DNA from: Clostridiales bacterium
GTDB lineage: Bacteria > Bacillota > Clostridia > Saccharofermentanales > Saccharofermentanaceae
NCBI GenBank assembly: GCA_017561715.1
Contig: JAFZBN010000019.1
Span: forward strand, 1-64,000
DNA length: 64,000 nucleotides
Reading direction: 5' to 3'
The notes beneath the pieces were generated by a model. That model worked only from the letters and a program-made list of their open reading frames with translations. It ran no database searches and was not told where the DNA came from. The position numbers and the translations under genes were made by a program. Each line of letters begins with the position of its first letter. Within the stretch, counting starts at the first letter, position 1. Shown piece by piece: positions 60,672 to 64,000 of the stretch.

Positions 60672-62000
60672 GTGAATATGCTTGAGTTGATCGAAAAGAA
60701 GCGTGACGGCGGTGTGCTTGATCGTGAGGAGATAGAGTTCTTCGTTTCCGGAGTTACGGACAGATCGATCCCGGATTATCAGATCTCGGCATTTTTGATG
60801 GCGGTCCTCTGGAAAGGCATGACAGATCAGGAGACCGCGGATCTTACGATCGCCATGTCCAGATCCGGTAAGATCTGTGACCTGTCGGATATCCCGGGAA
60901 CGAAAGTCGATAAGCACAGTACCGGCGGCGTCGGTGACAAAGTCACACCGATCCTTCTTCCGATCGTGGCGTCTTTCGGGATTCCCTGCGTTAAGCTTTC
61001 GGGAAGAGGCCTTGGCTTTACCGGCGGTACGATCGATAAATTCGAGTCGATCGAAGGATTCAATACTTCAGTAGATCCATCCGATTTTAAGAATAAGATC
61101 GATAAATGCGGCATGCTCCTCGGCGGCCAGACCGCGGATCTTGCGCCTTGCGACAAATATCTCTACGCGCTCCGTGACGTCACCGGGACAGTTCCGTCGA
61201 TCCCGCTCATTGCGTCGAGCATCATGAGCAAAAAGATAGCCGGCGGCGCAGACGCGATCGTGCTCGATGTTACGTGCGGCAGCGGTGCTTTTATGAAGGA
61301 TACCGATTCTGCAAAAGAACTGGCAAGGAGAATGATCTCCATCGGAAAACTCGCGGGAAAGCCCGTTACAGTCGTTATGTCCTCCATGAAGCAGCCTCTG
61401 GGTGAGATGGTCGGCAATATCCTTGAGATGTATGAAGTCGTAAGTGTCCTTCAGGGGCACGGAAAAGAAGACGTAAAAAAAGTTGTTCTGACCATGGCAT
61501 CCGAGATGCTCGCACTCACGGATGTCGGTAAGGGAAAGACGAAGCAGGAACTTATGGCGGCCTGTGAAGAGAAGATCAGGAGCGGAGAAGCATTCGAAAG
61601 ATTCGGTGAACTTATTCTCTCACAGGGCGGAATGCTTCAACCTGACGGAACACCAGTATTTGTCGACCGTCCTGTAGATATCATGACGGTATATGCCGAT
61701 AAGAGTGGTTATGTTTCTTCCTGTGACGCGCTTACCGTCGGAGAAGCTTCCTGTCTTCTCGGCGCAGGAAGGATGACCAAAGAAGATGTGATCGATATGG
61801 GTGCCGGAATCAGACTCCACAAGAAGATCGGAGATAAAGTGTCTCGCGGAGAAGAGCTTTTCACGATGTATGTCGGAACAAAGAATCCTGTTTCCGATGA
61901 TCGTGTGGACGAGGCTCTCTTTAAGATGAATGATGCCTATGAGATCTCGGACAGCCCTGTAACACCGCCGGATGAGATCCTCGAAGTGATTTCTTCCTGA
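60672..62000 (+). CDS. pdp: Pyrimidine-nucleoside phosphorylase (thymidine phosphorylase type)
   Basis: A 442-residue enzyme that cleaves uridine or thymidine with phosphate for salvage. The signature is KVDKHSTGGVGDKVTPILLP near 81, with SGRGLGFTGGTIDKFESI near 111; the C-terminal domain includes VFVDRPVDIMTVYADKSGYV. I chose the GTG at 60672 because AGGAGG ends 9 bases before it and the resulting N-terminus MNMLELI aligns with known family members (MRMVDII); the ATG at 60678 is 15 bases from that site. The uridine or thymidine preference is not settled. Confidence 0.9.
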   Translation: MNMLELIEKKRDGGVLDREEIEFFVSGVTDRSIPDYQISAFLMAVLWKGMTDQETADLTIAMSRSGKICDLSDIPGTKVDKHSTGGVGDKVTPILLPIVASFGIPCVKLSGRGLGFTGGTIDKFESIEGFNTSVDPSDFKNKIDKCGMLLGGQTADLAPCDKYLYALRDVTGTVPSIPLIASSIMSKKIAGGADAIVLDVTCGSGAFMKDTDSAKELARRMISIGKLAGKPVTVVMSSMKQPLGEMVGNILEMYEVVSVLQGHGKEDVKKVVLTMASEMLALTDVGKGKTKQELMAACEEKIRSGEAFERFGELILSQGGMLQPDGTPVFVDRPVDIMTVYADKSGYVSSCDALTVGEASCLLGAGRMTKEDVIDMGAGIRLHKKIGDKVSRGEELFTMYVGTKNPVSDDRVDEALFKMNDAYEISDSPVTPPDEILEVISS

Positions 62001-62003
62001 CGG

Positions 62004-62032
62004 TTGCGAAGGCTTGAAATGATTGTTATAAT
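62004..62032 (+). promoter_or_regulatory. Promoter of the ruvCAB run
   Basis: TTGCGA (62004-62009) and a perfect TATAAT (62027-62032) are 17 bases apart. It begins 4 bases after the phosphorylase stop codon. Confidence 0.75.
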
Positions 62033-62074
62033 GCTAAAAGAACGAATGTTCAGATTTACTTAAGGAGTAGTTTT

Positions 62075-62611
62075 ATGGTCATTCTGGGTATCGATCCGGG
62101 ATATGCGATTACGGGTTACGGTGTTGTCTCTTATGAGAAGAACCATTTTACCGTGCTCGATTACGGCGCGATCACGACAAAAGCCCATACCCCGTTTGAA
62201 CAAAGACTCCTTACGCTTCATCAGCAACTGGATGTGCTTATGGAACGTCATCATCCTGATGTGATGGCGATCGAGGAACTTTTCTTCGAGAGAAATACGA
62301 CAACGGCGATCGGTACCGCGCAGGCCAGAGGAGTCGAGATCCTGGCGGCAGCCGAGGCGAACGTGCCTGTATTTGAATATACGCCGATGCAGATCAAACA
62401 GGCTGTTACGGGATACGGAAGGGCAGATAAAAACCAGGTCTCCCAGATGGTGAAGATGCTTCTGAACCTCAAAGAACTTCCGAAGCCGGACGATGTTACT
62501 GACGCGCTCGCGATCTGTATCTGTCAGGCGCATACAGGTATCAACGATGCGTTTAAGGCTGTATCCGGCTACCAGTACGGACGATATGGAAAGAAGGAGT
62601 GGAATGTCTGA
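62075..62611 (+). CDS. ruvC: Holliday junction resolvase RuvC
   Basis: A 178-residue endonuclease that cuts Holliday junctions in homologous recombination. The four acidic catalytic residues are seen as D7 (GIDPGYAITGYGVV), E67 or E68 (IEELFFERNTTTAIGTAQARG), and D140 and D143 (KPDDVTDALAIC). AAGGAG precedes the ATG. It overlaps ruvA by one base. Confidence 0.96.
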   Translation: MVILGIDPGYAITGYGVVSYEKNHFTVLDYGAITTKAHTPFEQRLLTLHQQLDVLMERHHPDVMAIEELFFERNTTTAIGTAQARGVEILAAAEANVPVFEYTPMQIKQAVTGYGRADKNQVSQMVKMLLNLKELPKPDDVTDALAICICQAHTGINDAFKAVSGYQYGRYGKKEWNV

Positions 62612-63219
62612 TGTACGCATATATTAAAGGAACTTTTGTATCCGCGCGCGGAGAAAACATCGTTATCGAGAATAACGGGATCGGTTATAAGATCTATATG
62701 CCGCTGCTTCTGCAGGGCAGGATCGGTCATATCGGCGATGAGGTCTGCGTGTATACATATCACTATGTAAGAGAGGATCTTATTGCGTTATATGGTTTTC
62801 CGGAACCGGAAGATCAGGATATGTTCGAGCTTCTTCTGACTGTAAGCGGCGTCGGACCGAAAAGCGCGATCGGAGTCGTTGAGATGCTCCGTCCTTCGGA
62901 ACTCGCAGTCGCCGTACTTCAGGGCGATATCAAGAAGATCTGCTCGGTAAAAGGACTCGGAAAGAAGTCTGCCGAAAGGATCGTCCTTGAACTTAAGGAT
63001 AAGCTTAAGGGCTTTGACATGAAAGAGATCGAAGGATCAGGTGATACCGTTATCGCGATTTCCGAGCCCGGACAGAGCGAGCTTGAAGATTGTGTATCTG
63101 CACTCGTCGTACTCGGTTATCCGGCAAGTGAAGCCAATAAGGCAGCCAGATCCGCTTATAAGGAAGGTATGACGGTCGAAGAAATGATCCGAAACGCACT
63201 TCGTTATCTGGCAAAGTGA
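62611..63219 (+). CDS. ruvA: Holliday junction branch migration protein RuvA
   Basis: A 202-residue DNA-binding subunit that forms the tetramer around the junction. The N-terminal OB-fold begins MYAYIKGTFVSARGENIVIE; helix-hairpin-helix motifs are LLTVSGVGPKSAIGVVEML near 78 and ICSVKGLGKKSAERIVLELKD near 112; the C-terminal domain that contacts RuvB is LVVLGYPASEANKAARSA. The ATG at 62611 shares a base with the ruvC stop and follows AAGGAG. Confidence 0.96.
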   Translation: MYAYIKGTFVSARGENIVIENNGIGYKIYMPLLLQGRIGHIGDEVCVYTYHYVREDLIALYGFPEPEDQDMFELLLTVSGVGPKSAIGVVEMLRPSELAVAVLQGDIKKICSVKGLGKKSAERIVLELKDKLKGFDMKEIEGSGDTVIAISEPGQSELEDCVSALVVLGYPASEANKAARSAYKEGMTVEEMIRNALRYLAK

Positions 63220-63276
63220 TAGAATAGATGTATGAAACGGCCGAATGGCCAGAGATTTTGAAACGGCAGGAATTGT

Positions 63277-64000
63277 ATGGAGTTTACGGATTTTGATCAT
63301 GATGAGCGAATGATCGCGAGAGAAAGGCTTCCGGAAGATCGTGACGAGAAGAGCCTTCGCCCTTTGACATGGGCGGACTATTCCGGTCAGAAACAGGTCA
63401 CGGATAACCTCAAGATCTTTATCGAGGCCGCCATGCGTCGTGGTGAGGCTCTTGATCACTGTCTCCTTTACGGGCCGCCGGGTCTCGGTAAAACGACACT
63501 TGCGGGGATCATTGCCAATGAGATGGGTGTCAACCTTCGTATCACGACAGGTCCCGCGATCGAAAAAGCAGGTGACCTGGCCGCGCTGCTTACGAGCCTT
63601 CAGGAAAGAGAAGTGCTTTTCATCGATGAGATCCATCGTTTAAACAGAAGTGTCGAGGAAGTTCTTTATCCCGCGATGGAGGACTTTGCTCTGGATATCA
63701 TGATCGGTAAAGGCCCGGCTGCAAGATCGATCCGTCTGGATCTTCCGAGATTTACTCTTATCGGCGCAACGACTCGTGCCGGTATGCTTTCCGCGCCTCT
63801 TCGAGACCGATTCGGTATGGTGCATCGTCTGGAACTCTATAAACCTGAAGAATTGAAGGTTATCCTTAAGCGTGACGCGGATATCCTGAATATCGGTATC
63901 GATGATGAAGGCCTCGACTGCCTGGCTCGAAGATCCAGAGGAACGCCGCGAATCGCGATCCGTCTTCTGAAGCGCCTCCGTGACTATGCAGAAGTAAGGG
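63277..64000 (+). CDS. ruvB: Holliday junction branch migration ATPase RuvB, N-terminal part
   Basis: About 241 residues are present before the window ends. Walker [13 protein letters not shown] is near 68, Walker [12 protein letters not shown] near 113, sensor 1 [19 protein letters not shown] with the Arg finger near 162, and [17 protein letters not shown] near the edge. AGGAA precedes the ATG. It follows ruvA by 57 bases and completes the ruvCAB set. Any C-terminal part lies outside. Confidence 0.96.
   Translation, partial: MEFTDFDHDERMIARERLPEDRDEKSLRPLTWADYSGQKQVTDNLKIFIEAAMRRGEALDHCLLYGPPGLGKTTLAGIIANEMGVNLRITTGPAIEKAGDLAALLTSLQEREVLFIDEIHRLNRSVEEVLYPAMEDFALDIMIGKGPAARSIRLDLPRFTLIGATTRAGMLSAPLRDRFGMVHRLELYKPEELKVILKRDADILNIGIDDEGLDCLARRSRGTPRIAIRLLKRLRDYAEVR

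Overview
The window is a gene-dense chromosomal stretch from a Gram-positive, anaerobic Firmicute, most likely a member of the class Clostridia. The sequence shows CIRCE-controlled groESL, two LytR-CpsA-Psr wall ligases, a Lrp/aminotransferase pair, a UPF0237/UPF0210 pair, a [FeFe]-hydrogenase maturase (HydG), a VanZ-like protein, a peptidase U32 gene and consensus-like promoters and strong Shine-Dalgarno sites. I cannot name the genus from sequence alone. No insertion sequence, prophage, CRISPR array or rRNA is visible, and no gap between genes exceeds about 250 bases.

Layout. 1-3.5 kb: end of a malic enzyme, then lrp-like regulator, aminotransferase and prfB. 3.5-7.7 kb: a very acidic, repetitive 983-residue membrane protein on the minus strand, an orphan ComEA-like protein, and tRNA-Leu and initiator tRNA-fMet. 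7.7-12.5 kb: a three-gene operon of membrane proteins (small sensor, sensor-MFS fusion, sigma-region-2-like anchored protein) followed by an LCP protein. 12.5-16 kb: groES-groEL, a membrane protein, an acyl-ACP thioesterase. 16-25.6 kb: an eight-gene operon with a Gld-type ABC exporter (ATPase, permease, GldG-like, DUF4340), a membrane-anchored propeller-like protein, a CYTH protein and two flavoproteins. 25.7-31.3 kb: MBL hydrolase, the UPF0237/UPF0210 pair, a LacI-sensor diguanylate cyclase, a SHOCT membrane protein.

31.4-39.4 kb: argH and argG on the minus strand are separated by a TM1266-like regulator and hydG, a membrane TIR protein, an acetyltransferase and a zinc ribbon. 39.5-54.1 kb: class IV aminotransferase and htpG, then a long plus-strand run: purL, ksgA, zapA-like, U32, dut, corA-like, a hydrolase-like protein, tsaD and smpB. 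54.1-62 kb: VanZ-like protein, a small unknown, a DUF3048 lipoprotein, a second LCP protein followed by a degenerate PP2C-like membrane protein, an oxidoreductase and a pyrimidine-nucleoside phosphorylase. 62-64 kb: ruvC-ruvA-ruvB, the last cut by the window edge.

Most genes are housekeeping. The parts I find most worth a second look are the leader before the TM1266-hydG genes (perfect promoter, palindromic operator in the spacer, leader RNA ending in an intrinsic terminator with a competing pairing), the PP2C-like protein that has lost its metal ligands, the alpha/beta-hydrolase-like protein that lacks two of three triad residues, the sensor-MFS/sigma-like operon, and the membrane TIR protein.
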